Below, piece after piece: positions 25,294 through 33,706 of a stretch of DNA of 59,434 nt (positions are counted from its first letter, which is position 1; the number at the start of each line of letters is the position of its first letter). The translations under genes were made by a program, and so were the position numbers. The notes beneath the pieces are model-generated. The model had not been told where the DNA came from, did not search any database, and saw nothing but the letters and a program-made list of their open reading frames with translations. The DNA is from Gammaproteobacteria bacterium (lineage in GTDB: Bacteria > Pseudomonadota > Gammaproteobacteria > Steroidobacterales > GCA-2729495): assembly GCA_009692345.1 (NCBI GenBank), contig SHZI01000003.1, positions 1 to 59,434 of the forward strand, given 5' to 3'.

Positions 25294-27210
25294 ATGGGAA
25301 GCAAATATGCCGCCTGGGTAGCAGCGGCAGTGCTGCTCGCCGCTGGCGTCGCGCCTTCCGCCGAGGCCGGGAGCAGCAGTGTCCCAGGTGCCCCTGCCCG
25401 CCTGATCATCCAGCTTCGGCCTGCGGCCAGTACTCTCGCCACGCACCAGCGCCAGGCGCAATCCGCAAGGCAGGCAGAGGACGCCAGGGCTCTCGACCGG
25501 GTCCGCCGCCTGGCTGAGCGCTCGGCGCTGCGGGTGGGTGGTTTGCGGGAACTCGGTAACCGGATGGTTGCCGTATCCCTCCCGGAGGTAGCCACCGGTG
25601 GCGGCCTGGAAGAAACGCTGGCCACGCTGCGCGCCGATCCGGATGTCGAGTTTGCGGAAGTCGATCAGCGCCGCTACATCCGCGCCCTGCCAAATGACCC
25701 GCTTTACCCCAGCCAGTGGTACCAGCAGGCCGTGGAACCCAGCGCCGCCAACTTCACCGCTGCCTGGGACACCACCACCGGGGACGCCGGCACGGTCATC
25801 GCAGTACTCGACACCGGCATGCGCTTCGACCATCCGGATCTTGCCGGCCGGGTGTTGGCGGGCTACGACTTCGTTTCGGGAGAATCCAGCAGCTCTTTTG
25901 TCAGTGCCAATGACGGCAACGACTGGGACGCGGACGCGTCGGATCCCGGTGACTGGGTGACCGGCGCCGAAAGCCTGAGCGGTCCCCTTGATGGCTGCGA
26001 CGTCGAGCCGAGTTCCTGGCACGGCACGCGCGTGGCCGCCATGATCGGCGCAACCACCAATAATGGCGCGGGCCTTGCCGGTGGCACCTGGAGCGGCAAC
26101 GTCCTGCCCGTGCGCGTCCTGGGCAAGTGCGGCGGCTTCGACTCCGACATCATCGCGGGCATGCGCTGGGCGGCTGGCTTACCCGTTGCCGGCGTGCCGA
26201 CCAACCCCAACCCGGCGAAAATCCTCAATATGAGCCTTGGCGGCGGCGGCAACTGCAGTCCCGCCTACCTGAACGCCGTCACGGAAGTGGCCGCGGCGGG
26301 CGGGCTGCTAGTGGCCGCGGCGGGCAATGGCAGCGGCCCCGTGGGCGCACCGGCCAACTGCGCCGGTGCGCTGGCCGTGGCTGGACTCCGTCACGTCGGT
26401 ACCAAGGTTGGCTATAGCAGCTTTGGACCCCAGGTTGGAATCTCTGCCCCGGCGGGCAACTGCCCCAGCATACCCCTGCTCTGCGAGTATGCCTTGATCA
26501 CGGCGACCAATGCGGGACCAACGTTCCCCACCACATCGATCTACACGATGACCACCGATGCCAGCCCCACCATAGGCACCAGCTTCTCGGCACCCATCGT
26601 CGCGGCAATCGCTGGACTGATGACGGCCGTAAACAACGGGCTTACGCCAGAGGAACTGGCAGCACGCATCAAGAACGGCGCCCGGCCCTTTCCAGCTCCC
26701 CAGGTCGGCCTGCCGACCTGCCCGAATCTCGATAGCGCTACGGGCCAGTGCAACTGCACCACCAGCACCTGCGGCGCCGGCATGGCCGATGCCCCCGGCG
26801 CCCTGGCCGAGGCGCTGCGCCCGATGGCCCGCATTGCCGACCCAGCCGGCTCCGGTGCCGGCCAGAATGTCACCCTCGACGGCAGCGCCAGTGACGCCGC
26901 GTCGGGGCGGATCATCAGCGCTTATTCCTGGTCTGCGGTAAGCGGCAACCCTGTGTTTGTCGGGCCAACGACCGGCTCGAGTGCCGCTGTCGCTGTCCCC
27001 GCCTCCGGCCTGGTCACGGTGCGCCTGCAGGTTACCGATGATGCCGGTCGAACGGATGCACAGGACGTAACTCTGGGCTCGGCTGCCAGTAGTGGCGGTG
27101 GCGGTGGCGGTGGCGGTGGCGGCGGCGGTGGTGCGACGCACCCGCTGGTGCTACTGACCCTGGGACTGCTGGCGGCTCGGCGCCGGCGGCGTGCCGGGAA
27201 GCGTGGCTAG
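25294..27210 (+). CDS. Secreted S8 (subtilisin-like) protease with GlyGly-CTERM-like tail
   Basis: The ATG at 25294 follows GAGGGA and starts a signal peptide (AAWVAAAVLLAAGVAPSAEA). A propeptide-like region comes next, then the S8 domain with Asp173 (LDTGMRFDHPDL), His243 (WHGTRVAAMIG) and Ser430 (GTSFSAP). A PKD/Ig-like segment (ARIADPAGSGAGQNVTLDG) precedes a run of 13 glycines, a hydrophobic helix (HPLVLLTLGLLA) and an Arg cluster. That tripartite tail matches GlyGly-CTERM signals processed by rhombosortase for surface delivery in type II secretion bacteria. Substrates are unknown. The 638 residues are consistent with a preproenzyme. Confidence 0.92.
   Translation: MGSKYAAWVAAAVLLAAGVAPSAEAGSSSVPGAPARLIIQLRPAASTLATHQRQAQSARQAEDARALDRVRRLAERSALRVGGLRELGNRMVAVSLPEVATGGGLEETLATLRADPDVEFAEVDQRRYIRALPNDPLYPSQWYQQAVEPSAANFTAAWDTTTGDAGTVIAVLDTGMRFDHPDLAGRVLAGYDFVSGESSSSFVSANDGNDWDADASDPGDWVTGAESLSGPLDGCDVEPSSWHGTRVAAMIGATTNNGAGLAGGTWSGNVLPVRVLGKCGGFDSDIIAGMRWAAGLPVAGVPTNPNPAKILNMSLGGGGNCSPAYLNAVTEVAAAGGLLVAAAGNGSGPVGAPANCAGALAVAGLRHVGTKVGYSSFGPQVGISAPAGNCPSIPLLCEYALITATNAGPTFPTTSIYTMTTDASPTIGTSFSAPIVAAIAGLMTAVNNGLTPEELAARIKNGARPFPAPQVGLPTCPNLDSATGQCNCTTSTCGAGMADAPGALAEALRPMARIADPAGSGAGQNVTLDGSASDAASGRIISAYSWSAVSGNPVFVGPTTGSSAAVAVPASGLVTVRLQVTDDAGRTDAQDVTLGSAASSGGGGGGGGGGGGGATHPLVLLTLGLLAARRRRRAGKRG
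27094..27132 (+). repeat. GGCGGT hexanucleotide run encoding polyglycine
   Basis: Successive GGC/GGT codons encode the glycine linker before the C-terminal sorting helix of the protease. Copy-number slippage in six-base steps would change linker length without breaking the frame. Confidence 0.85.
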
Positions 27211-29093
27211 CGATAACCCAGGGCCTGGAGATTGAAGAGCCGGGCGTATTCGGCATTCGCCTGCAGTAACTCGGCATGGGTGCCGTACTCGATGATGCGG
27301 CCGTGCTCCAGAACCGCAATACGGTCGGCCTGACGCACGGTGGAGAACCGGTGGGAGATCAGGATTGAGATCCGCCCCACGGTGTGCTCCCGGAAGTAGG
27401 CAAACAATTCCGCCTCCGCCGCCGCATCCATGGACGCCGTGGGCTCGTCCAGCACCAGCACATCCGCCGACGTCCGCATGAACGCCCGGGACAGTGCAAC
27501 CTTCTGCCACTGCCCCGTCGAGAGTTCCTTGCCACCCTTGAACCAGCTGCCGAGCTGCGTGCCGAAGCCCCGCTCCAGCGTGCGGATGAAAGGCAGTGCC
27601 ATGCCCTTGCGGGCGGATTCTTCCCAGCGACTCTCGTCGGCATACCCCTCAATGTCCCCGGCGCCGATGTTCTCCCCCACGGTGAACTGGTAACGGTTGA
27701 AATCCTGGAAAATCACGGCGATCTGCCGGCGCAGGGCGTCCCGCTCCCACTCCCGGACATCGAGGCCGTGCAGGAGTATCCGCCCAGAGGTGGGCTGATA
27801 AAGCCCGCATAACAGCTTGATAAGTGTCGATTTACCGGCCCCATTTTCCCCCACCAGGGCGAGACTCTCGCCCGGTCTGATGTGCAGGTTGATCGCGCTG
27901 AGGGCGGGTTCGCGAGCGCCCGGGTAACTGAAAGACACCGCGTCGAAGCGCACGCCGTCCGCCGGGTTCGGACCCCGGGGAGCATCGCCGGACTGAGATG
28001 CCGGCGCCTGCTCCAGGAACTCGTAGAGGTTGCTGAGGTAGAGATTGTCCTCGTACATGCCGCCGATGGACGCCAGACTCGCAGCGACCGCCGCCTGGCC
28101 CTGCTTGAAGAGCATGAGGTACATCGTCATCTCACCCAGGGAGATGCCGCCCTTGACGGCGGTGACCGCAATCCAGCCGTAGGCGGAGTAAAGAGCGGCT
28201 GTGCTGAACAGGGTCAGTGAGAGCCCCCAGGTTTCCCGCCGCATCGTCAGGGCGCGGTCCTCGCCGTAAAGCTTCTGGAAGATCGCCTTGTAGCGGCCCA
28301 GGAGCATCGGTCCCAGCTGAAACAGCTGCACCTCCTTGGCGTTGTCTTCCCGGGCCAGCACGGTTTCCAGATAGAGCTGCAGGCGGGACTCGGGCGCACG
28401 CATCCGGAACAGGCGGAACGCATCACCGGAGAATTTGGTTTCCGCCACGAAGGCCGGCAGGCCGGCCAGGACGAGCAGCGCCATAGCCCAGGGTGAGAAT
28501 CCGGCCAGCAGTACCGAGAAGCTGAACAGCGCCACAAGCTGCTGGAACAGGGAAAAGTTGCGCATGACCAGGCTGAGCGGGCGGCTGGAGGCCTCCCGGC
28601 GGGCACGGGTGAGTTTGTCGTAGAACTCCGCATCTTCGAACTGGGTGAGATCCAGGGTCAGCGCCTTCTCCAGGATCATCTCGTTAACCCGCTGGCCCAG
28701 CTGCGCCCGGAGCAGTGACTGACACGCGGCGATGCCCCGCTGGGCCGCGCCCAGGAGGCCGATAATCCCCGCCTCTGCCACCACCAGTTCCAGCACGGGA
28801 ACGTAATCCGGGGCACCACCCGCGGTGCCCACGGTCATCTGGGCCACGATGGCGTCGATCACCAGCTTGCCGATCCAGGCCGCGGCCGCGGGCAGCATGC
28901 CCGCCGCCAGGGTAAAAAAGGTCAGCAGCAGCGTCAGCTGACGATTGGTGGACCACACCAGGGTGAGCGCCCGACGGCTGAAACGGAGCACGCCGGAATT
29001 CAGGCCGAGCCGGCCAAGCAGTCCGGGCAAGGGCCGGGCCGGGCTGGCCGGGGTTGCGGCAGGACGAGGAGCGTGGGGCTGGGGAGCGTTCAA
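27207..29093 (-). CDS. ABC exporter, fused permease and ATPase
   Basis: A 628-residue half-transporter with about six membrane helices in the first 350 residues, then a nucleotide-binding domain with Walker A VGENGAGKST, Q-loop IFQDFNRYQ, signature LSTGQWQKVALSRA, Walker B VLVLDEPTASMD and switch His in SHRFSTV. The LSTGQWQ variant of LSGGQ is found in exporters near peptide or bacteriocin-like systems; no substrate gene is adjacent. It is divergent from gluQ and overlaps the convergent protease gene by 4 nt. Confidence 0.92.
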   Translation of the reverse strand: MNAPQPHAPRPAATPASPARPLPGLLGRLGLNSGVLRFSRRALTLVWSTNRQLTLLLTFFTLAAGMLPAAAAWIGKLVIDAIVAQMTVGTAGGAPDYVPVLELVVAEAGIIGLLGAAQRGIAACQSLLRAQLGQRVNEMILEKALTLDLTQFEDAEFYDKLTRARREASSRPLSLVMRNFSLFQQLVALFSFSVLLAGFSPWAMALLVLAGLPAFVAETKFSGDAFRLFRMRAPESRLQLYLETVLAREDNAKEVQLFQLGPMLLGRYKAIFQKLYGEDRALTMRRETWGLSLTLFSTAALYSAYGWIAVTAVKGGISLGEMTMYLMLFKQGQAAVAASLASIGGMYEDNLYLSNLYEFLEQAPASQSGDAPRGPNPADGVRFDAVSFSYPGAREPALSAINLHIRPGESLALVGENGAGKSTLIKLLCGLYQPTSGRILLHGLDVREWERDALRRQIAVIFQDFNRYQFTVGENIGAGDIEGYADESRWEESARKGMALPFIRTLERGFGTQLGSWFKGGKELSTGQWQKVALSRAFMRTSADVLVLDEPTASMDAAAEAELFAYFREHTVGRISILISHRFSTVRQADRIAVLEHGRIIEYGTHAELLQANAEYARLFNLQALGYR

Positions 29094-29117
29094 GGGCCGT
29101 CAGTATAATCTGCCCTG

Positions 29118-29987
29118 ATGTTCCAGCCCGAAACCACGCGGTTTGCACCGAGTCCCACCGGGCCCCTGCATCTGGGTCACGCCTACGCCGCTCTGCTTGC
29201 GCACAGCGCCGCCCGGGAAACCGGTGGCCGCTTTCTGGTGCGCATGGAGGATCTGGATCGGGGACGCTGCGAGGCGCGCCACGCCGTCGGGATCCTGGAA
29301 GATCTCAACTGGCTTGGGCTCCACTGGGATGAACCGGTCTGCCGTCAGTCAGAGCGTTTTACTCTCTACAGCTCTGCCCTGGAGAGCCTGACCCGTCGTG
29401 GTCTGGTCTACCCGTGCTTTTGCACACGAGGCACCATCGCCCGGGAGATTGCCGGCCTGGCCGCCGCCCCGCAGGGGCCCGACGGGCCGCTATATCCTGG
29501 GACCTGCCGCCATCTGACCGGCAGCGAACGGGAGGCCCGCCTGGCCGAGGGCGCTGCCCACGCCCTGCGGCTGGATATCGGTCTCGCGGTTCAGCGGCTT
29601 CCGGCGGGTGCCCTGTGCTTCGAGGAAACCGGTCAGGGCCCCGAGGGGGAAACGGGGCTGATCAACGCTCAGCCAGCCCTGCTGGGCGATCTGGTGCTGG
29701 GCCGCAAGGACCTGGGAGTGAGCTATCACCTGGCGGTGGTGGTGGACGACGCGGACCAGGGCGTCTCGCTGGTGACCCGGGGCCATGATCTGTATTCCGC
29801 AGCGCACCCGCAGCGGCTTCTGCAAGCTCTGCTCGGCCTGCCTGTGCCCCGCTATCGGCACCACCCCCTGATCCGGAACGCGGCAGGTCAGCGCCTGGCC
29901 AAGCGGGAGCATGCCCAGACCCTGGCTGCACTCCGGGAGGCCGGAATGACCCCGGAACAGATTCGCCGCCAGTTAGGACTGGGATAG
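29118..29987 (+). CDS. gluQ: Glutamyl-Q tRNA(Asp) synthetase
   Basis: Attaches glutamate to queuosine-34 of tRNA-Asp. It is a shortened GluRS catalytic core of 289 residues with FAPSPTGPLHLGHAYAAL (HIGH-type motif HLGH), the zinc ligands in PCFCTRG and YPGTCRHL, and RLAKREHAQTL in the KMSKS position, as in the GluQRS family. There is no anticodon-binding domain, which separates it from GltX. Confidence 0.95.
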   Translation: MFQPETTRFAPSPTGPLHLGHAYAALLAHSAARETGGRFLVRMEDLDRGRCEARHAVGILEDLNWLGLHWDEPVCRQSERFTLYSSALESLTRRGLVYPCFCTRGTIAREIAGLAAAPQGPDGPLYPGTCRHLTGSEREARLAEGAAHALRLDIGLAVQRLPAGALCFEETGQGPEGETGLINAQPALLGDLVLGRKDLGVSYHLAVVVDDADQGVSLVTRGHDLYSAAHPQRLLQALLGLPVPRYRHHPLIRNAAGQRLAKREHAQTLAALREAGMTPEQIRRQLGLG

Positions 29988-29988
29988 C

Positions 29989-30657
29989 ATGCCAGGCATG
30001 GAAACCTCGCATCTCACGCCACGGCAGTACTGGGCCCAGGTCCGGGAGAACCCCGCCCGGGCCCGGTTCGGCTTTGGCAACAAGGCCGCACTGATCAATA
30101 TTGATCTCCAGCGGGCCTACACTGCTGTGGACGCGTTCTCCACGGCCTACCAGACGGACCCGCGCCAGCTGGAGTACATCAACACTCTCGCGGTGCTTAC
30201 CCGCCAGCGCCAATGGCCCGTGATCTGGACCTACATCGCGTACCTGCCGGACGGGTCAGATGCAGGTGTCTGGGGCACGCGGACCAACACGGTTGATTCC
30301 CTGCAGAACATCAAGGAGGGTTCTGACCGGGCGGCACTGGATCCCCGGCTGGTCATCGACAGGCAGCGGGATGCCGTGTTCAACAAGCGCATGGCCAGCG
30401 TGTTTCACGAGACGCCGGTGTCCTCGCTGCTCAACTGGCACCGCGTGGACACGGTCATCCTGACCGGTGGCAGCACGTCCGGCTGCGTGCGGGCGAGCGC
30501 GGTGGATGCGCTGTCCCGCAATTTCCGCGTGATCGTTCCAGAAGAGTGCGTGGCCGACAGGCACGAGATTCCGCACTTCGCGACTCTGTGCGACCTCATG
30601 CTCAAGTACGCCGATGTGGAGCCCTGGACGGTAGTGAGGGACTGGCTGGCTGGGTAA
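29989..30657 (+). CDS. Isochorismatase-family cysteine hydrolase (N-carbamoylsarcosine amidase-like)
   Basis: A 222-residue cysteine hydrolase with the family triad visible as Asp in LINIDLQRAY, Lys in FNKRMASVF and Cys in TGGSTSGCVRASAVDAL. The GGSTSGCVRA form and the N-terminal FGFGNKAAL are typical of the N-carbamoylsarcosine amidohydrolase branch, so an amide or carbamoyl substrate is likely. It starts 1 nt after the gluQ stop. ATG 29998 is an alternative start. Confidence 0.88.
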   Translation: MPGMETSHLTPRQYWAQVRENPARARFGFGNKAALINIDLQRAYTAVDAFSTAYQTDPRQLEYINTLAVLTRQRQWPVIWTYIAYLPDGSDAGVWGTRTNTVDSLQNIKEGSDRAALDPRLVIDRQRDAVFNKRMASVFHETPVSSLLNWHRVDTVILTGGSTSGCVRASAVDALSRNFRVIVPEECVADRHEIPHFATLCDLMLKYADVEPWTVVRDWLAG

Positions 30658-30660
30658 CCC

Positions 30661-31488
30661 TCAGCGGGGATCGGGCTTCAGTGCGCTGAATCCCGTGCGC
30701 CAGGCCTCCCGGGACGCCTTGCTGTTCTCGAAGACCTCGAAGGTTCTGCCCAGTGCGTCCGGGTTGTCCAGGGTCGCGATCATCACGGCCGCCACGTCGG
30801 CCCGGGCGATACGCCCCGAGCCCTTATCGCCCTGCTGCAGGACCAGCCCGGTCTGGCCGCCCGGGTCATCCGTGAGCCCACCCGGGCGAACGATGGTGTA
30901 GGGGATGCCACTGGCCCTGAGGTGCGCCTCCCCTTTCGCCTTCCACTTCAGGGCATCGCCCGAGAGCAGATTGAGCATCATGCCGAGCAGTCCCCCGCCG
31001 CTGGCAACGCCCATGGACGACTCCAGCACGAGCTGGCGCACGCCGGCACTGCGGGCGGCATCGGTCAGATTCTTTACGCCGCCGTAGTCGACGAACTCCG
31101 GGCTGTTGGGTCCGGACCGCTCAGTGCCACCAATCGCCACGAGCACGAGACTGACGCCCCTCAGTGCGGGCGCCAGCGTCTCCGGGCGAGTCACGTCGCC
31201 CGCCACCCAGAGGTAGTCCTTGCTGACGTTCCTGCGGGCAGCCTCCACATCCCTGGCCATGGGCCGCAGGGCAAAGCGGGGATCCTTGCGCAGCTGCTCC
31301 AGGAGCAGACGGCCGGTTCTCCCGGTCGCCCCCGCCACCAGAACGACAGCGGGGCCACTGGCCTGGGGCTTCGTCAGTTCGCCGGTCAGGGTGTGCCCGG
31401 AGGGCACTGGCTGCGCCAGGGCGATCGATCCCAGCGCCGTCAATAAGGCCAGCGTTGTTATGCGCAGCACCTGTTGCCAACCCGTCAT
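30661..31488 (-). CDS. NAD(P)-binding SDR-like protein with Sec-type signal peptide
   Basis: Residues 1-26 look like a cleavable signal (ITTLALLTALGSIALAQP) with a plausible site after ALA. From about residue 48 an atypical SDR/NmrA-like Rossmann domain follows (VVLVAGATGRTGRLLLEQL), with VLESSMGVASGG and YTIVRPGGLTDDPGG. An exported NAD(P)-binding protein is unusual because free pyridine nucleotides are scarce in the periplasm. It starts with an ATGA overlap on the multihaem cytochrome gene, so it belongs to that operon. A membrane-anchored cytoplasmic form is the alternative reading. Confidence 0.8.
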   Translation of the reverse strand: MTGWQQVLRITTLALLTALGSIALAQPVPSGHTLTGELTKPQASGPAVVLVAGATGRTGRLLLEQLRKDPRFALRPMARDVEAARRNVSKDYLWVAGDVTRPETLAPALRGVSLVLVAIGGTERSGPNSPEFVDYGGVKNLTDAARSAGVRQLVLESSMGVASGGGLLGMMLNLLSGDALKWKAKGEAHLRASGIPYTIVRPGGLTDDPGGQTGLVLQQGDKGSGRIARADVAAVMIATLDNPDALGRTFEVFENSKASREAWRTGFSALKPDPR

Positions 31489-32829
31489 TGGCGCGGCTCC
31501 TTTGCCCCAGTCAGACGGCCCAGCCTACGGGCAAACCGCAGCTGGTCGAAGGCAGTATCGTCATCCAGCACTGCAAATAGTGCGGCGATATCTGCCGCCT
31601 GGCGGGGGCTTGTGCCCGTGTCCCCGAGAAGCACGACTGCCGCCATCGCCGCCTGCTCGGCCGTGGCGTAGTCGGGATACGCGCCGTTACCCGAGGCCTT
31701 GAGGATCGCCGCCAGCATGGCCTGATTGTCTGCGGCCCGGATTGGGGACTGTGCAAGCAGAGGGCCGAGGGAAACAAGCTGCTTCCGCAAGGCAGCTGCT
31801 GCCTCTGGCACCGCGCCCCGGTCTTCATTGGCGGCCCGCTGGAGTGCTGCCAGTTGCCCCGCCAGGGCCGTCGCCTCTCCGGAATACCGCACGCGCAGTG
31901 CCGTGACCAGCAGACGCAACGCGCTGTCGTTCAGTCGTAGTGCCCCCGGTGTCGCCCCCGAACCGACGGCAACCGGTGGCGGCGCAGAAGGGTCTCCATC
32001 ACGACGCCCCATGCTCCGGTGACAGGAATAGCAGTTGAAGGCGGAGAACTCGGGGAGCGCAGCCCCGCCGACGCCCGCCTGCAGCTGGTCCACACTGGCC
32101 AGGCTTGCGACGGCCAGCCCGGTCAGCCAGACCTGCGTTGCTCCAGCCCCAACCCTTCGGGCATGGTCTTCCGCAGAGCGGCGGTAGTGCTCCCGGCCAC
32201 CACTGGTGCGCCACAATTCGGAGAAGGTATCCAGTTCGAAGCTCAGGCGGGGATGGCCAGCCGCCAGCATGGCGTGGTTCGCCAGGCGATCCCCGCTCCC
32301 TACATGGCAGGCAACACACAGGGCCCCGCGCTCCGCAGGGTCGTCCAGGGCCCGCAGCCCGGCGCGGAGGCTTTGCTCGTGGCTCTCGGGTCTGCCGTCA
32401 TCGTGCGTGGCCAGCCAGCTGCTGGCCGGGCCGTGGCAGGCCTCGCAGCCAATGCCGTCGTCCTGCTGGAAGCGCGCCCCGCGCGCGTTGGCTGGGACGA
32501 CTTCCGAATGGCAGGCCAGGCAGGCCGGAACCCGCTCCGCCGGGCCCAGCCCCAGCCGCCGCACGATGGCGGCGGAGCGCTCCGGCGTGGGGATCGAACT
32601 CGGACCAGGTGACGTACTCGTTCTGCAACACGGGAGTGCCGGCGAGAGGCCGGGCGGCGCCATGGCAGGTCGTCGAGGCACAGGTGGCGACACCTTCATG
32701 GTGGGGCCCGGACGGGTTCGCGGCCGTAACGGAATTCCAGGGTGCGAGCAGTGCCAGTGCCAGTGCCAGTGCCAGTGCCAGTGCCAGTGCAGGCAACAGA
32801 CACCGGTGCGTACGGGCGATGCGGGTCAT
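31485..32829 (-). pseudogene. Multihaem cytochrome c, frameshifted as given
   Basis: From ATG 32829 one frame encodes a signal peptide with an Ala-Leu repeat, then haem motif CASTTCH (CX4CH) and YVTWSEFDP. Near 32590 the reading must skip one base. The second frame then continues PERSAAIVRRLGLG with CLACH, CEACH, CVACH and CYSCH to 31485. Together these are five c-type haem sites in a cytochrome c-554-like periplasmic protein. The shift lies at a run of four C read leftward (32589-32592); removing one C joins the frames. The downstream frame alone, from 32699, would lack the signal and first haem. It sits between the NmrA-like gene and the signal-peptide SDR. Real inactivation and sequencing error are both possible. 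Confidence 0.75.
32749..32790 (-). repeat. Seven tandem GCACTG hexamers in the cytochrome signal peptide
   Basis: Read leftward, seven perfect GCACTG units encode seven Ala-Leu pairs forming the hydrophobic core of the signal peptide. Gain or loss of units by strand slippage would keep the frame but change the core length in steps of two residues. Confidence 0.95.
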
Positions 32830-32851
32830 TGGCCGAGTATAGCTGCGGCTC

Positions 32852-33706
32852 CTAGCGGAAGACGGCGAGGTGGTCGCGAATGAACTGCTCCAGGCTGAGC
32901 GGTGGCCGGCCCAGGAGGCGGGCAATGGTGCCGGTGGTGTGATCGATCACCCCCGCGGCAATGGCTTCGAACTCCCTGCAGACCCCGTCGATGCGCCAGG
33001 GTGCCAGGTTGATGGCGGCCAGGCGTGCCCGGAGCTCCACCTGCGGCTGGTCGACGTAACGAATCTCCCGACCGAGCACGAGAGAGAAACGCGCAGCGAT
33101 CTGGTCCAGAGTCAGGAGTTCGGGGCCGGTCAGGTCATAGCTCTGATTCTCGTGTCCCGGTTCAGTCAGTACCCGCAGAATCACGGCGCCCACGTCCCGA
33201 AGGTCAGTCGGGGCGATGGTGCCCTTCCCCGCCGGCATGGAGATAATCTGTTGCTCCCGGATTCTGGCCCCCGAGGTCAGGAAGGTCTGGGTGAAGAACG
33301 TCGGGCGAATCATGGTCCAGCTCATGCCCGAGTCGCGGATGGACTGTTCCGACGCCAGATGCACCTGCGTGAAGGGTGTCGTGGACCCTGGAACCGACTC
33401 CAGGGACGACAGCTTGATCAGGTGCTGAACCCCCGCCCGCGCCGCGTGGGCCGTAAAGCGCTGCTCCAGTTGCAGCTGGTCCTGGCCATTCGGCATCACC
33501 AGCAGCGCGCGCTCCGCACCCTGCAGGGCCTGCGCCAGCACAGCGTCATCAGCCACATCGCCAATGACTGTTTCGGCAGGCCTGACCTGCAGTGCGTCCG
33601 CCTTGGCCCGGTTACGGATCAGCGCGCGAAAGGGCACGCCCGCCGCAGCGAGCTGTCGGGCAACTTCTCCACCGGTTTTGCCGGTGACGCCAGTAACCAG
33701 AAGCAT
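32852..33706 (-). CDS. NmrA-like / NAD(P)H azoreductase-like SDR
   Basis: A 284-residue atypical SDR with VTGVTGKTGGEVARQLAAAG, an NmrA-type dinucleotide motif, followed by FRALIRNRAKA, DVADDAVLAQALQG and IKLSSLESVPGS. No signal peptide is seen, so it should be cytoplasmic. Such proteins act as quinone or azo reductases or as redox sensors. The ATG directly follows the UbiD stop with no gap, strongly suggesting cotranscription. Confidence 0.87.
   Translation of the reverse strand: MLLVTGVTGKTGGEVARQLAAAGVPFRALIRNRAKADALQVRPAETVIGDVADDAVLAQALQGAERALLVMPNGQDQLQLEQRFTAHAARAGVQHLIKLSSLESVPGSTTPFTQVHLASEQSIRDSGMSWTMIRPTFFTQTFLTSGARIREQQIISMPAGKGTIAPTDLRDVGAVILRVLTEPGHENQSYDLTGPELLTLDQIAARFSLVLGREIRYVDQPQVELRARLAAINLAPWRIDGVCREFEAIAAGVIDHTTGTIARLLGRPPLSLEQFIRDHLAVFR

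Noticed and set aside
32740-32800. Short direct repeats considered as a CRISPR array
   Set aside because: Units are six bases without spacers and encode an Ala-Leu signal core.
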